A DNA stretch of 64,000 bases, from NCBI GenBank assembly GCA_018268105.1, contig JAFDXG010000146.1:1-64000 (forward strand), read 5' to 3'. The stretch is from Bacteroidota bacterium (GTDB lineage Bacteria > Bacteroidota > Bacteroidia > Chitinophagales > Chitinophagaceae). This document shows, piece after piece, positions 41,877-51,411 of the stretch. The position numbers and the translations under genes are program-made. The first letter of the stretch is position 1. Each line of letters starts with the position of its first letter. The notes under the pieces were generated by a model. The model was not told the origin of the DNA and made no database searches. It worked only from the letters and a program-made list of their open reading frames with translations.

Positions 41877-44099
41877 TTATTTGTTTGTTGCTGAATTGGT
41901 AGCTGTTATAGAATTCACTATCTCGGTTTTTTGAATGTTTTGCTTTGTGGACATTTCAGTATGCGACCTGGTGCCGAATACCTGGGCCAACGTTGGGGCA
42001 ATAACCAGCGATACAATAGACATCAGCTTTATAAGGATATTCATAGATGGACCAGAGGTGTCTTTAAATGGATCCCCTACAGTATCACCACTTACTGAAG
42101 CTTTGTGAGGTTCTGATTTTTTGTAGAACATTTCTCCATTGATCTCTACTCCTTTTTCAAAAGATTTCTTTGCATTGTCCCAGGCGCCACCGGCATTGTT
42201 CTGAAACATCCCCATCAATACACCGCTTACTGTAGCACCTGCAAGGAAACCACCCAGCGCTTCTGGACCGAGTAAAAAGCCTACGATTAGGGGAGCAACG
42301 ATTGCTATTGCGCCGGGAAGCATCATTTTCTTAATAGAGGCTTCTGTAGAGATTGCCACGCATTTTTCATATTCAGGTTTGCCCTTACCTTCCATAATTC
42401 CGGGTATGGTGCGGAACTGGCGGCGTACTTCTTCTACCATGCTCATAGCTGCCTGTCCTACGGCACGAATGGCAAGAGAAGAGAATATAAAAGGTATCAT
42501 ACCGCCCACAAAAAGTGATGCGAGCACTTTAGCTTTGTATATATCAATACCATCTATACCAGCAACTCCAACAAATGCTGCGAAAAGCGCCAGAGCGGTA
42601 AGTGCTGCAGAAGCTATCGCAAATCCCTTACCTGTTGCTGCAGTAGTGTTGCCCACAGCATCCAGTACGTCAGTTTTTTCTCTCACTTCTTTGGGCAATT
42701 CACACATTTCTGCTATACCACCAGCATTGTCTGCTATAGGGCCAAAGGCATCAATTGCCAGTTGCATAGCAGTAGTTGCCATCATACCTGCTGCGGCAAT
42801 TGCCACACCATATAAGCCTGCAAATTCATAAGAACCATAAATACCTCCTGCCAGTACCAGGATGGGGAGGAAGGTTGATTCCATACCTACAGCCAGCCCC
42901 CCAATAACGTTGGTAGCATGACCGGTGGAAGATTGTTTAATAATGGAAAGCACCGGGCGCTTACCCATTGCTGTATAGTACTCTGTTATGATAGACATTA
43001 ATGCACCTACTATCAGCCCTACTGCTATAGCGCCAAGCACACCCCATTTGGTGAATTCATGACCCCGGAGCGTCATGGTTTCGGGCAATATATAATAAAC
43101 CAGTCCTATAGAAACTATTGCAGTTAAAATAATAGAACCCCAGTTGCCCATATTCAGCGCTTTTTGCACATTGTCGGTATTGATACCGGCACTATCACTC
43201 ACTTTTACAAACCAGGTACCTACAATAGAGAAGATAATGCCTACACCGGCTATAAGCATTGGGAATAATATAGGAGCCAGCCCGCCAAAATTATCCACGG
43301 ATTTTGTTTCCTGACCCAGCACCATAGTAGCCAGCACCGTGGCAACATAAGATCCAAAAAGATCCGCACCCATACCTGCCACATCACCGACATTGTCACC
43401 AACATTGTCTGCTATTGTTGCGGGGTTGCGGGGATCATCTTCGGGTATACCGGCTTCTACTTTTCCTACAAGATCGGCGCCTACGTCGGCTGCCTTGGTA
43501 TAGATACCACCGCCTACACGGGCAAATAATGCAATACTTTCAGCGCCGAGAGAAAACCCGGTAAGTACTTCTATCGCTTTCAGCATACCATCTGAATACT
43601 CCGGGGTTCCTGCTGTAAACCCACTGGCAAATTGCATGTATAAAACTATGAATACGGTTCCTAAGCCTAATACAGCCAGACCAGCCACACCAAGACCCAT
43701 TACAGAACCACCGGTAAAAGAAACTGACAGCGCTTTGCTCAGGCTTGTTTTGGCTGCCTGTGCAGTGCGGACATTACTTTTGGTAGCTATTCGCATACCA
43801 ATATAGCCGGCTGTTGCACTGAATACGGCACCTGCTATAAACGAAATGGCAATTGACCAGTGTGAATGGGGATTTGTCTGCGCCATTATTCCAAGGAGTA
43901 TTGCTACTATAACAACAAAATACCCCAGTATCTTCCATTCGGCTTTCAGAAAAGCCATTGCACCTTCAGCAATATAATTACTGATTTCTTTCATACGCTC
44001 TGAACCTGCATCCTGCCTGGATACCCAGTTGAATTTCAAATACGTATAGAGTAATCCGATAAGTCCCATTACGGGCACGAGGTAGAACAATTTGTCCAT
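41877..44099 (-). CDS. hppA: K+-dependent membrane ion-pumping pyrophosphatase
   Basis: Couples pyrophosphate hydrolysis to H+ or Na+ export across the inner membrane. 740 residues, about 16 helices. Substrate-binding motifs are intact: [45 protein letters not shown] is seen in pieces ([31 protein letters not shown]) and a second acidic triplet lies near the C-terminus ([22 protein letters not shown]). The sequence [10 protein letters not shown] has Ala where K+-independent enzymes have Lys, marking the K+-dependent class; many such Bacteroidota enzymes pump Na+. Whether this one moves Na+, H+ or both cannot be settled here. A TAnnTTTG box precedes it. Confidence 0.94.
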   Translation of the reverse strand: MDKLFYLVPVMGLIGLLYTYLKFNWVSRQDAGSERMKEISNYIAEGAMAFLKAEWKILGYFVVIVAILLGIMAQTNPHSHWSIAISFIAGAVFSATAGYIGMRIATKSNVRTAQAAKTSLSKALSVSFTGGSVMGLGVAGLAVLGLGTVFIVLYMQFASGFTAGTPEYSDGMLKAIEVLTGFSLGAESIALFARVGGGIYTKAADVGADLVGKVEAGIPEDDPRNPATIADNVGDNVGDVAGMGADLFGSYVATVLATMVLGQETKSVDNFGGLAPILFPMLIAGVGIIFSIVGTWFVKVSDSAGINTDNVQKALNMGNWGSIILTAIVSIGLVYYILPETMTLRGHEFTKWGVLGAIAVGLIVGALMSIITEYYTAMGKRPVLSIIKQSSTGHATNVIGGLAVGMESTFLPILVLAGGIYGSYEFAGLYGVAIAAAGMMATTAMQLAIDAFGPIADNAGGIAEMCELPKEVREKTDVLDAVGNTTAATGKGFAIASAALTALALFAAFVGVAGIDGIDIYKAKVLASLFVGGMIPFIFSSLAIRAVGQAAMSMVEEVRRQFRTIPGIMEGKGKPEYEKCVAISTEASIKKMMLPGAIAIVAPLIVGFLLGPEALGGFLAGATVSGVLMGMFQNNAGGAWDNAKKSFEKGVEINGEMFYKKSEPHKASVSGDTVGDPFKDTSGPSMNILIKLMSIVSLVIAPTLAQVFGTRSHTEMSTKQNIQKTEIVNSITATNSATNK

Positions 44100-44133
44100 G
44101 ATCGTTAAGTTCTAGTGTTAGGTTTTTGGGGGG

Positions 44134-44141
44134 CAAAAATA
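44134..44141 (-). promoter_or_regulatory. Candidate -7 element of hppA
   Basis: Minus strand reads TATTTTTG, 34 bases before the hppA ATG, within the 58 bp gap after the nnr gene, so hppA can be transcribed separately. Confidence 0.35.
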
Positions 44142-44157
44142 GGGGATTAAGTGCTAA

Positions 44158-45684
44158 TTAATGCCATTCATCAAAATATTCGGGCTTTTTAATTGCCTTA
44201 AAGGCTTCCGGCAGATATTTAATAATATCATTAGAAATCATGGCTTCTTCAGATTGTATTTCCGCAGCCTTATCACCTGCCAGTCCATGCAGGTAGACGC
44301 CGGTTAATACTACTCTTTCCGTTTCATCCGACTGGGCATATAAACCCAACAATATTCCGGTTAATACATCTCCGCTTCCGGCAGTTGCCATGCCAGGATT
44401 TCCCGTAGGGTTAAAATAGCCTTTGCCGGTTGGGGTAGCAATAAATGAATAGTTGCCTTTAATTAGTATGTATATTTTGTATTGCTTTGCTTTTTTCAGG
44501 GCAAATTGCAGCCGTGAAAACTGATCGGCACTGTGTCCAAAGAGTCGCTCAAACTCTTTGGGGTGGGGAGTGAGTATCGTGTTCGCAGGTAAACTGTTAA
44601 ACAGATCGGGATGTGATGCAAGAAGATTTAATCCGTCTGCATCAATAATTAATCGCTTCGGACTTATTTCCAGTATTTTTTTAAGCACATTCAGGCTTTC
44701 TGGGTGCTGCCCCATTCCGGGGCCAATTGCTATTGCGTCAAACTCACCGTTCAAATGAAGATTTGTGAGATATTGCTCATCTTTTTCTGCAACACACATT
44801 GCTTCCGGTACAGCGGTTTGTAAAATTGTATATCCACAGGATGGTATATAACAGGTAAGCTTACCTGCTCCGCATCGAAGGCAGGATTCAGCACCCAATA
44901 CCATTGCACCCATCATACCATAACTACCGCCTATAAGGGCGGCATTGCCATAGTTGCCTTTATGCGAAAATCTTTGTCGGGGTGTGTAATAAGAATGTAT
45001 CAGTTGGTGTGGGATTATCTCAAAACTGGCAGGAGTAATTTCATAAAAATTGCGATCAAGCCCGATGTCAATTAAATGAATTTTACCTGTATACATAGCA
45101 TTTTCAGGTAACAGGAAAGCAAGCTTCATGATTTCGAAACTGAGTGTATGTCCGGCACTGATAATAGCATTTCCTTTAGAAGACTTATCTGCAAATAAAC
45201 CGCTGGGTATATCAATAGCTATAATAGTATTTCCTGATGCATTCAGATATTCAATAAGCGTTGCAATTAGTCCTTCAGGCGGTCGGTTTAACCCATATCC
45301 AAACAGTGCATCCACAATGAGACAATCAGGTGGTAAGGCAGGGAGATCATTTTCACTGTTTATGTAAATGATTTCCTGTTTTGCCTCTTGCAGCCGATTA
45401 AGATTTATAGAATTATCAGCAGAACGATGCACTCCTTTTTCAGTCAGGTAAACAGTTACTTTTCGATGTTGTTCAGCAAGCAGTCTTGCTATGGCCAGAC
45501 CGTCGCCGCCATTATTTCCTGATCCGCAAAAGATAGCAATATGCTGATTGAATTTGGTATTGGCAATTATCCACAATGTACATTCGCGGGCTGCTCTTTC
45601 CATCAGGTCGGTGGAAGCAACCGGTTCATGTTCCATTGTATACATGTCCCATGCTTTGATTTGCTCGGCAGAAAATATTTTCAT
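44158..45684 (-). CDS. nnr: Bifunctional NAD(P)HX epimerase / dehydratase
   Basis: Repairs hydrated NAD(P)H: the N-terminal YjeF_N domain (1-215) epimerises NAD(P)HX, and the C-terminal kinase-fold domain dehydrates the S form using ADP or ATP. About 508 residues from the ATG at 45684 (MKIFSAEQIKAWDMYTME); an upstream in-frame ATG at 45723 would add a non-conserved leader. Seen: IAIFCGSGNNGGDGLAIAR, IVDALFGYGLNRPPEG (N-domain), then HKGNYGNAALIGGSYGMMGA, IAIGPGMGQ, LIIDADGLNLLA, ILTPHPKEFERL and NPGMATAGSGDVLTGIL (C-domain, catalytic Asp in the last). Full-length fusion, as is common in bacteria. Confidence 0.93.
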   Translation of the reverse strand: MKIFSAEQIKAWDMYTMEHEPVASTDLMERAARECTLWIIANTKFNQHIAIFCGSGNNGGDGLAIARLLAEQHRKVTVYLTEKGVHRSADNSINLNRLQEAKQEIIYINSENDLPALPPDCLIVDALFGYGLNRPPEGLIATLIEYLNASGNTIIAIDIPSGLFADKSSKGNAIISAGHTLSFEIMKLAFLLPENAMYTGKIHLIDIGLDRNFYEITPASFEIIPHQLIHSYYTPRQRFSHKGNYGNAALIGGSYGMMGAMVLGAESCLRCGAGKLTCYIPSCGYTILQTAVPEAMCVAEKDEQYLTNLHLNGEFDAIAIGPGMGQHPESLNVLKKILEISPKRLIIDADGLNLLASHPDLFNSLPANTILTPHPKEFERLFGHSADQFSRLQFALKKAKQYKIYILIKGNYSFIATPTGKGYFNPTGNPGMATAGSGDVLTGILLGLYAQSDETERVVLTGVYLHGLAGDKAAEIQSEEAMISNDIIKYLPEAFKAIKKPEYFDEWH

Positions 45685-45907
45685 GACTGTGTTATTATGG
45701 AGTAGGATAATGGATAATAACAATAATAAAATGCAATCTGCTTCTGCAACAGCGCCGGCAGCAAATGTAGTGGAAATGAGATGGATATGGAAGACGCCAT
45801 ACTAAAAGATGAGTTATATACGTTTTCCTGAGATTTGATTATCAATATTGAATAACTATGTATAATATTGTAAGTTAACATAACAGGCATCAATAAATAC
45901 AAAAACT

Positions 45908-46606
45908 ATGACAGAAAAAATTTATACGGATGAGGATGGCGAATATTTAAAGAATAATCCAGCCTGGCATGTTGAAGATTCGCCCTGGAAAGCAAAACAG
46001 ATTCTTAAAATGCTTAAACGGAATACTCTTAATCCGAAAACGATTGTTGAGATTGGTTGTGGCGCCGGTGAAATACTAAATCAATTGTATTCATCAATGC
46101 CGGATGATGTAAGTTTTGCGGGATATGATATTTCGGGTGATGCAATACGCCTTGCCAGAACAAGGGAAAAAGAGAGATTGGAATTTAAACATGAAAATTT
46201 TTTAGAGACAAATATAAACCCCGACTTATTGCTGATGATGGATGTATTTGAGCATGTTGATGATTATTTAGGTTTTTTGAGGTTATGCAAAAACAAAGCT
46301 AAGAATGTAATATTTCATATCCCATTGGATTTATCTGTTCAGGGGATACTAAGAAATATACCGATGGTTAATCGAAATTCTGTGGGTCATTTGCATTATT
46401 TTATGAAGGAAACAGCAATTGCTACATTAGTTGATACGGGTTATGAAATAGTTGATTCTTTTTATACCGCCGGTATGTTAGAATTGCCGAGGAAGACACT
46501 AAAGGCAAAGCTTGCATTTTTACCGAGAAAATTAATGTATAACGTAAATGAAGATTTAGCAGCCAAAGTTTTTGGTGGATTTTCATTGTTAGTATTGGCT
46601 AAATAA
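45908..46606 (+). CDS. Class I SAM-dependent methyltransferase
   Basis: A 232-residue Rossmann methyltransferase. Motif I is TIVEIGCGAGEILNQL (about 52-67), the second acidic residue is in FAGYDISGDAIRLARTREK, and post-motif LLMMDVFEHVDD gives the catalytic-side aspartates. The EIGCGAGE/DVFEHV combination is typical of type-11/UbiE-like methyltransferases. The C-terminal region (HLHYFMKETAIATLVDTGYEI ... RKTLKAKLAFLPRKLMY) is the usual small-molecule or lipid/sugar type. Substrate unknown; no adjoining pathway genes. It starts with an ATG at 45908 and is divergent from nnr. Confidence 0.85.
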   Translation: MTEKIYTDEDGEYLKNNPAWHVEDSPWKAKQILKMLKRNTLNPKTIVEIGCGAGEILNQLYSSMPDDVSFAGYDISGDAIRLARTREKERLEFKHENFLETNINPDLLLMMDVFEHVDDYLGFLRLCKNKAKNVIFHIPLDLSVQGILRNIPMVNRNSVGHLHYFMKETAIATLVDTGYEIVDSFYTAGMLELPRKTLKAKLAFLPRKLMYNVNEDLAAKVFGGFSLLVLAK

Positions 46607-46699
46607 AATACTTTCCAAATTGTAAAATACTTTGTTTGTCAGGGGAGATATTCAACATATCTTTTATTAACTAACTTTACAGGGTTAATAGAGTAGGGT

Positions 46700-47266
46700 A
46701 TGCGGACTTCCTGTATATTGTTGTTTCAAATTGTTTTTCTCCTCTGTAGTATTAATTCATTCGCTCAGCAAAATTTCCCAAAGAATGAGTTGGAATCCGG
46801 CTATGGTATTTTCCCTGTAATGGAAATTAAAAAAATTACCGGAAATTTTTATGCGGCTAGTATTGATAACAAACCTGTTGAAAAGATTACCGGCACGGGA
46901 AGTTTGACCATTAGCTACAACAGGACCCTTAAGAAAAGACTCTTTGCGGGGGTGTCATTATTTTATGATAAAGCTGTTATCTCCTATATTAATTCTCCCG
47001 GCACCAGGAATTGGTATGTATTTGGACTGCTTCTAAATGCAAAATATAATTACGTATATGATCCGAGGTTTCACATGTATTCGGGAATATCGGTAGGATA
47101 TGCAGGGGATCGAAGTGTGAAAGAAGGTAAAGCAGATCACCATGATGCAATTGCTTACCAGGCACGGTTGATTGGTTTGCGATTTGGTGCAAAAGTTGGA
47201 GTGTTTTCGGAGCTTGGATTTGGATATGAGGGTATTCTTAAAGCCGGACTTTCAGTTCATTTCTGA
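46700..47266 (+). CDS. Exported protein, small outer-membrane beta-barrel
   Basis: A 188-residue exported protein with signal peptide MRTSCILLFQIVFLLCSINSFAQ. The mature part has eight to ten amphipathic strands rich in Tyr and Gly (YGIFPVMEIKKI, GSLTISYNRTLKKRLFAGVSLFYDKA, WYVFGLLLNAKYNYVYDP, YSGISVGYAGDRS, AYQARLIGLRFGAKVGVFSELGFGYEGILKAGLSVHF). The closing strand ends in Phe, as expected for a barrel. This is the general porin-like or OmpA-type eight-strand barrel common in Bacteroidota. No ligand or partner is visible; it stands alone between a methyltransferase and a convergent mnmD. Confidence 0.72.
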   Translation: MRTSCILLFQIVFLLCSINSFAQQNFPKNELESGYGIFPVMEIKKITGNFYAASIDNKPVEKITGTGSLTISYNRTLKKRLFAGVSLFYDKAVISYINSPGTRNWYVFGLLLNAKYNYVYDPRFHMYSGISVGYAGDRSVKEGKADHHDAIAYQARLIGLRFGAKVGVFSELGFGYEGILKAGLSVHF

Positions 47267-47300
47267 GTATTTATATACTTTCAAAAAACTGCAGATCTCA

Positions 47301-47969
47301 TTATATTTTTTTTGCCCTTACCATTTCTCTTTTGCCTGGTGGACCCGGTAGTTTTTCTACGATAAAACCTGCTGCCTGCATGGTTCTGCGTACTTCTCCT
47401 TTGCTGCAATAGGTCACCAATATACCATTGTGATCCAGTAAACGATAAAGTTTTTCAAACACCTCCCGTGCCCATAGTTCCGGTTGTGCCGCAGGAGCAA
47501 AGGCATCGAAAAACACAAGTTGTTGTGTATGTTGTTGTGAATATTTCTGCAAGGGGCACATGGTTTTGTATAATGTAAACGAAGGAGTAATGAGTTCATA
47601 CTTTTCCCACTCGCAGCTATGCAACTGCTGAAAATATATTTGCCATTCCGGCTTTTGCAATTGCCTGCAATAGTTCAGCGCATCTGCTTCTTCCATTGTT
47701 AACGGAAAGGGTTCGATGGCAGAGTATATAATGGACCTGCCGGTATTTTCAATTTCAGACATTGACAATAAAGCATTTAACCCGGATCCAAAACCAACTT
47801 CAAGAATATGAATATGTTGATAAGTTTCAAGCAATGGTGTAAGTCCGGATTTGATAAAAACGTGCCTGGACTCCTGCACCGCTCCAAATGTGGAATGATA
47901 TGTTGCTTTAAGCTGGGGTATTGCAATTGTATGTGATCCGTCCTGTGTAAGTATTATTTCCCGGGTCAT
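47301..47969 (-). CDS. mnmD: tRNA (mnm5s2U34)-methyltransferase, MnmD type
   Basis: The standalone methyltransferase half of MnmC, completing mnm5s2U at the tRNA wobble base. Start set at the ATG at 47969 (MTREIILTQDGSHTIAIPQL); an in-frame ATG at 47987 lies upstream of a strong -7 box and would precede the promoter. About 222 residues: motifs include ATYHSTFGAVQESRHVFIKSGL, ILEVGFGSGLNALLS (SAM motif I), VFFDAFAPAAQPELWAREVF (catalytic DAFAP-type motif) and LVTYCSKGEVRRTMQAAGF, ending PPGKREMVRAKK. There is no FAD-dependent oxidase domain, which fits the Bacteroidota split arrangement. Confidence 0.9.
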   Translation of the reverse strand: MTREIILTQDGSHTIAIPQLKATYHSTFGAVQESRHVFIKSGLTPLLETYQHIHILEVGFGSGLNALLSMSEIENTGRSIIYSAIEPFPLTMEEADALNYCRQLQKPEWQIYFQQLHSCEWEKYELITPSFTLYKTMCPLQKYSQQHTQQLVFFDAFAPAAQPELWAREVFEKLYRLLDHNGILVTYCSKGEVRRTMQAAGFIVEKLPGPPGKREMVRAKKI

Positions 47970-47972
47970 CTG

Positions 47973-47980
47973 CAAAATTA
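47973..47980 (-). promoter_or_regulatory. Candidate -7 element of mnmD, directly before the ATG
   Basis: Minus strand reads TAATTTTG, then CAG, then the ATG at 47969. The transcript would be leaderless or nearly so. It rules against the in-frame ATG at 47987. Confidence 0.45.
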
Positions 47981-48040
47981 AAAGCAATTACTATTTTTAC
48001 CATTGTACAATTTTATCTCAAATATCATTCCTATTCTTAT

Positions 48041-48673
48041 ATGCAATATATTACCCATCTTTCAAAAGATAAGAGATTAAAAAAACTGATTGAATTAAGT
48101 AAGCCGCATCAACTGAAAAAAAGAAAGAATATCTGTATCTATTTATGTGCTTCAATTATGAGTCAGCAGCTTTCTGTAAAAGTAGCCGATGTAATTTATC
48201 GGCGGTTTCTCGGTTTATTTGAAGGTAATGAGCCTTCTCCGCAACAGATTTTAGATATACCTTTTGATACGCTGAGGGGTATTGGCTTGTCGAATGCCAA
48301 AACTGGTTATGTGAAAAATGTGGCTCAGTTTGCAATTGAGCAGGGTATGGATATTAAAAAATTGAATAGAATGAATAATGAGGAAGTAATCAGTTACCTG
48401 ACGGCAATTAAAGGCGTTGGCCGCTGGACTGTTGAAATGTTGCTGATGTTTGCACTCGGACGGGAAGATGTTTTTGCCATAGACGACCTGGGTATTCAAA
48501 ATGCCATGATCCATATCTACAAACTTGACAGGTCTGATAATAAAAAGTTCAGGAAAGATTTACTGCAGATTTCATTAAAGTGGAGCCCCTATCGTACATA
48601 CGCCTGCCTTCACCTCTGGCAGTGGAAAGACAATACCCCCATAAAGCGGGCAAAGAAATTGGAGATAAAATAA
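48041..48673 (+). CDS. DNA-3-methyladenine glycosylase II (AlkA-like)
   Basis: A 210-residue HhH-GPD DNA glycosylase removing alkylated purines in base-excision repair. Seen: the helical start with ICIYLCASIMSQQLSVKVADVIYRRF, the first HhH element LRGIGLSNAKTGYVKNVAQFA, the second HhH IKGVGRWTVEMLLMFALGRED, and the catalytic acids in FAIDDLGIQ (Asp148/149). The C-terminal KWSPYRTYACLHLWQWKD is the classic AlkA tail. Length is normal for the short bacterial form. It is convergent with an acyltransferase gene whose stop lies 4 bp away. No alkylation-response regulator is in the window. Confidence 0.9.
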   Translation: MQYITHLSKDKRLKKLIELSKPHQLKKRKNICIYLCASIMSQQLSVKVADVIYRRFLGLFEGNEPSPQQILDIPFDTLRGIGLSNAKTGYVKNVAQFAIEQGMDIKKLNRMNNEEVISYLTAIKGVGRWTVEMLLMFALGREDVFAIDDLGIQNAMIHIYKLDRSDNKKFRKDLLQISLKWSPYRTYACLHLWQWKDNTPIKRAKKLEIK

Positions 48674-48677
48674 AATG

Positions 48678-49922
48678 CTATTGCTGTATAATATTTTCTG
48701 ATCCGTTTCTTGTATTGTTAAGAGTAGGGTATGCTTTCATATCATAATCCTCAAAAAAGTCCTTCAGTAATCTGAAGTCTTCTTTTTTCATGTGTAGATA
48801 AGTGCTGATTTTCAAATACAACAATTTCACCCTGGCGGCCGATAATGCCGTAGCCGGTATAGCAATAATGCAAAGCCATAAAGGAACATGTAAAGTAAAA
48901 AATAATACAAGGGTTAATATAAGTATATACACCGGGTAAAATATTGTCAGCATTCCAAATAATAATGAATCATAAAAGATTGTACCCTTTGTTTTTGAAC
49001 GGACCCAGCTTCGAACCGGGAAATAGAATATCCCATTCAGCACAAAACCTGTAAGTGCTGGAATAAAAAGGATAAGGACAAAAATAAGATGGATAACAAA
49101 ATCCAGTCTGCTATCTGTCCAGTAATTTCGTGTGGGCATTGTTGTTGCAGGCGTATTAAAATCAGTTTGCGATATCTTTTCTCCGGCCTTATGTAAAATT
49201 TTCATATTATTTGTACAGTCTGTATAGCGTGGAGACTGATTAAGGATGCTTTCCCATATAGCAATGTTAGCTGTATTTTTTGAAGTCATTTCGGGGATCA
49301 GTGGTTTCAGGTTTCGCTGAAGTAAATCATTAAAGTTTTGTTTCCACTGTCCGGTTGTAGATGCGTTGATTTGTCCCGGAAAAATAACTTCCCCTGTTTG
49401 TATGATGATAGTTTTGGAAGAATGACTATAGTTGCTGTAAGTGAGACCTACAGGTAATACCTGAAGCCTGTCTTTAAGATTGTCGTTTGTTATTGCCTGG
49501 GATGTTATTTTTGAAATTCCGCTTTTAAGTGGTTTTAACCTCCAGTCATGCAATGTTATTCCTTCCACGAAAATGATGATGATGGCGTTTTGATGCAAAA
49601 GCGAAGTACAATATTCTATGCTTGTAAAATTATCCCGCATCCTGTTGCTATCCTCAGATTTTCGGAATATAGGTATACCGTTCAGTCGTTTTAAAAGAAA
49701 ATTAAACAGCCTGTTTTTGAACATATCACTCCGGATAAGAAAATATACAGGTTGCCGGCAGGTACAACCGATTACTATAGCGTCTATCATAGAGTTGGGA
49801 TGATTAGATGCTATAATAGCCGGACCACGAAGATCCCTAAGTGTATTATTGCAGATTATTTTCTTTCTGAAAAAAAACAACATGCAGCTCCTGGTAAGAA
49901 ATTTTATACAGCGATAAAACAA
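48678..49922 (-). CDS. PlsC-type phospholipid/glycerol acyltransferase
   Basis: A 414-residue inner-membrane acyltransferase. The catalytic block I is IIASNHPNSMIDAIVIG (His and the downstream Asp), block III is IIIFVEGITLHDWRLKP (EG motif), and block II/IV residues lie between (FRKSEDSNRM, GISKI). The C-terminal third has four hydrophobic helices (about 280-370), so the enzyme is membrane-embedded. Such proteins acylate lysophosphatidate or lysophospholipids from acyl-CoA/ACP. The exact acceptor is unclear. The minus-strand stop lies 4 bp from the AlkA-like gene's stop, so transcription runs directly into that gene's 3' end. Confidence 0.85.
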   Translation of the reverse strand: MFYRCIKFLTRSCMLFFFRKKIICNNTLRDLRGPAIIASNHPNSMIDAIVIGCTCRQPVYFLIRSDMFKNRLFNFLLKRLNGIPIFRKSEDSNRMRDNFTSIEYCTSLLHQNAIIIIFVEGITLHDWRLKPLKSGISKITSQAITNDNLKDRLQVLPVGLTYSNYSHSSKTIIIQTGEVIFPGQINASTTGQWKQNFNDLLQRNLKPLIPEMTSKNTANIAIWESILNQSPRYTDCTNNMKILHKAGEKISQTDFNTPATTMPTRNYWTDSRLDFVIHLIFVLILFIPALTGFVLNGIFYFPVRSWVRSKTKGTIFYDSLLFGMLTIFYPVYILILTLVLFFTLHVPLWLCIIAIPATALSAARVKLLYLKISTYLHMKKEDFRLLKDFFEDYDMKAYPTLNNTRNGSENIIQQ

Positions 49923-49975
49923 AAAAAGATAGTTTTAATATTTGTATTCTCCGAAGGTTAAATTAATAAAAAATA

Positions 49976-51217
49976 ATGAAGCAAAAACAATTGGTAGTCA
50001 TAGGAGGAGGGGCAGCAGGATTTTTTACAGCAATCAATGCAGCAGCAATGAATCCCGGCCTTAAAGTAACCATTTTAGAAAAAAGCAGCCGGCTGTTATC
50101 AAAAGTTAGTATAAGCGGAGGTGGCCGCTGCAATGTTACTCATGCTTGTTTTGAGATTGACGAGATGATAAAAAAATATCCCAGGGGCAGGCATTTTCTG
50201 AAAAAAGCTTTTCACAATTTTTTTACTAATGACACCATTGCCTGGTTTCAGGATCGTGGTGTAAAATTAAAAACAGAAGCCGACGGGAGAATGTTTCCCG
50301 TCAGTAATACATCATCTGCAATAGTAGATTGCCTGCTTAAAGAAGCTGCTTTGCATCATGTAAATATTATTTTGAATGCCGGAGTAAATGCTGTAGAAAT
50401 TTTTACCTGTGACGGCAAGGCTCAATTTTGTTTGCATATATCCGGAAGGGAAAAAATTCATACTGATTTTGTTTGTATTGCCTGTGGTGGATTTCCTAAA
50501 GATGTACAGTTTGACTGGATAAGAGCTTTAGGTCATACTATCATATCGCCGGTACCTTCATTGTTCACTTTTAATATGCCAGGCAATAGAGTTACAGAAT
50601 TAATGGGGGTAAGTGTTACGGATACTGTTGTAAAAGTTAAAGGCACAAAACTGATCGAAAAGGGCCCGTTATTAATTACCCATTGGGGAATGAGCGGCCC
50701 GGTTATCCTTCGGCTGAGTGCATGGGGAGCAAAAGAATTATCGGAAAAGCAGTATCATTTTCAGATATCTGTCAACTGGATACCTTCATACACAGAACCA
50801 TTGCTCAGGCGGGAATGGAGTGATCTGAGGTTGCAATACGCTTCTCGAAAAATGAGTACCTGGAATCCCTTCGCATTGCCGATTAGGTTATGGCAGTTCT
50901 TATTAAATCAATGTGGGATTGATGGTGAACAAAGGTGGAACGACCTGCCGGGAAAACAGCAAAATGAACTGTTTCATTTGCTGCTTATGCAGGATTTTGA
51001 AGTGAAAGGGAAAACAACTTTTAAGGAAGAATTTGTAACCTGTGGCGGAGTAACACTTTCTGAAGTTGACGTCAATACGATGCAGAGTAAAATACAACCA
51101 GGGCTGTTTTTTGCAGGAGAGATACTGGATGTAGATGGAATAACCGGGGGCTTTAATTTTCAGCATGCCTGGACCAGTGGCTGGATTGCAGGCAGAGCAA
51201 TTGGTAAGATGGAATAA
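49976..51217 (+). CDS. BaiN/RdsA-family FAD-dependent oxidoreductase
   Basis: A 413-residue two-domain flavoprotein of the HI0933/YhiN group. The N-terminal FAD-binding Rossmann segment is VVIGGGAAGFFTAINAAAMNPG, followed by ILEKSSRLLSKVSISGGGRCNVTHA (the FAD/family signature). A middle beta-barrel domain includes FTFNMPGNRVTELMGVSVTDTVVKVKG and ITHWGMSGPVILRLSA. The C-terminal FAD motif is GLFFAGEILDVDGITGGFNFQHAWTSGWIAGRAIG. Family members are NAD(P)H-dependent reductases of diverse or unknown substrate. Full length, no neighbour suggests a role. The 54 bp gap to the divergent acyltransferase holds its promoter. Confidence 0.9.
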   Translation: MKQKQLVVIGGGAAGFFTAINAAAMNPGLKVTILEKSSRLLSKVSISGGGRCNVTHACFEIDEMIKKYPRGRHFLKKAFHNFFTNDTIAWFQDRGVKLKTEADGRMFPVSNTSSAIVDCLLKEAALHHVNIILNAGVNAVEIFTCDGKAQFCLHISGREKIHTDFVCIACGGFPKDVQFDWIRALGHTIISPVPSLFTFNMPGNRVTELMGVSVTDTVVKVKGTKLIEKGPLLITHWGMSGPVILRLSAWGAKELSEKQYHFQISVNWIPSYTEPLLRREWSDLRLQYASRKMSTWNPFALPIRLWQFLLNQCGIDGEQRWNDLPGKQQNELFHLLLMQDFEVKGKTTFKEEFVTCGGVTLSEVDVNTMQSKIQPGLFFAGEILDVDGITGGFNFQHAWTSGWIAGRAIGKME

Positions 51218-51411
51218 GTGGTGGACTTTGAGCTGTCAGCTATACGTATCAAACTTCAGTGTTTTTTTTTACTTACCTTATTTCGTATTCACCATTTTAT
51301 CAGGCTTCAAAAGGAGCAGATGAAATTAATAGGAAATTCATGGTGAGATTTAATAGTTTTTTGTCTCTTTTTGACAGTATTTAGAAAATAATTAGCACAA
51401 CCCAGCATTTT

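Noticed and set aside
42379..42831. 150-codon plus-strand frame inside hppA
   Set aside because: Antisense shadow of a conserved Ala/Gly-rich membrane protein; composition mirrors the sense strand.
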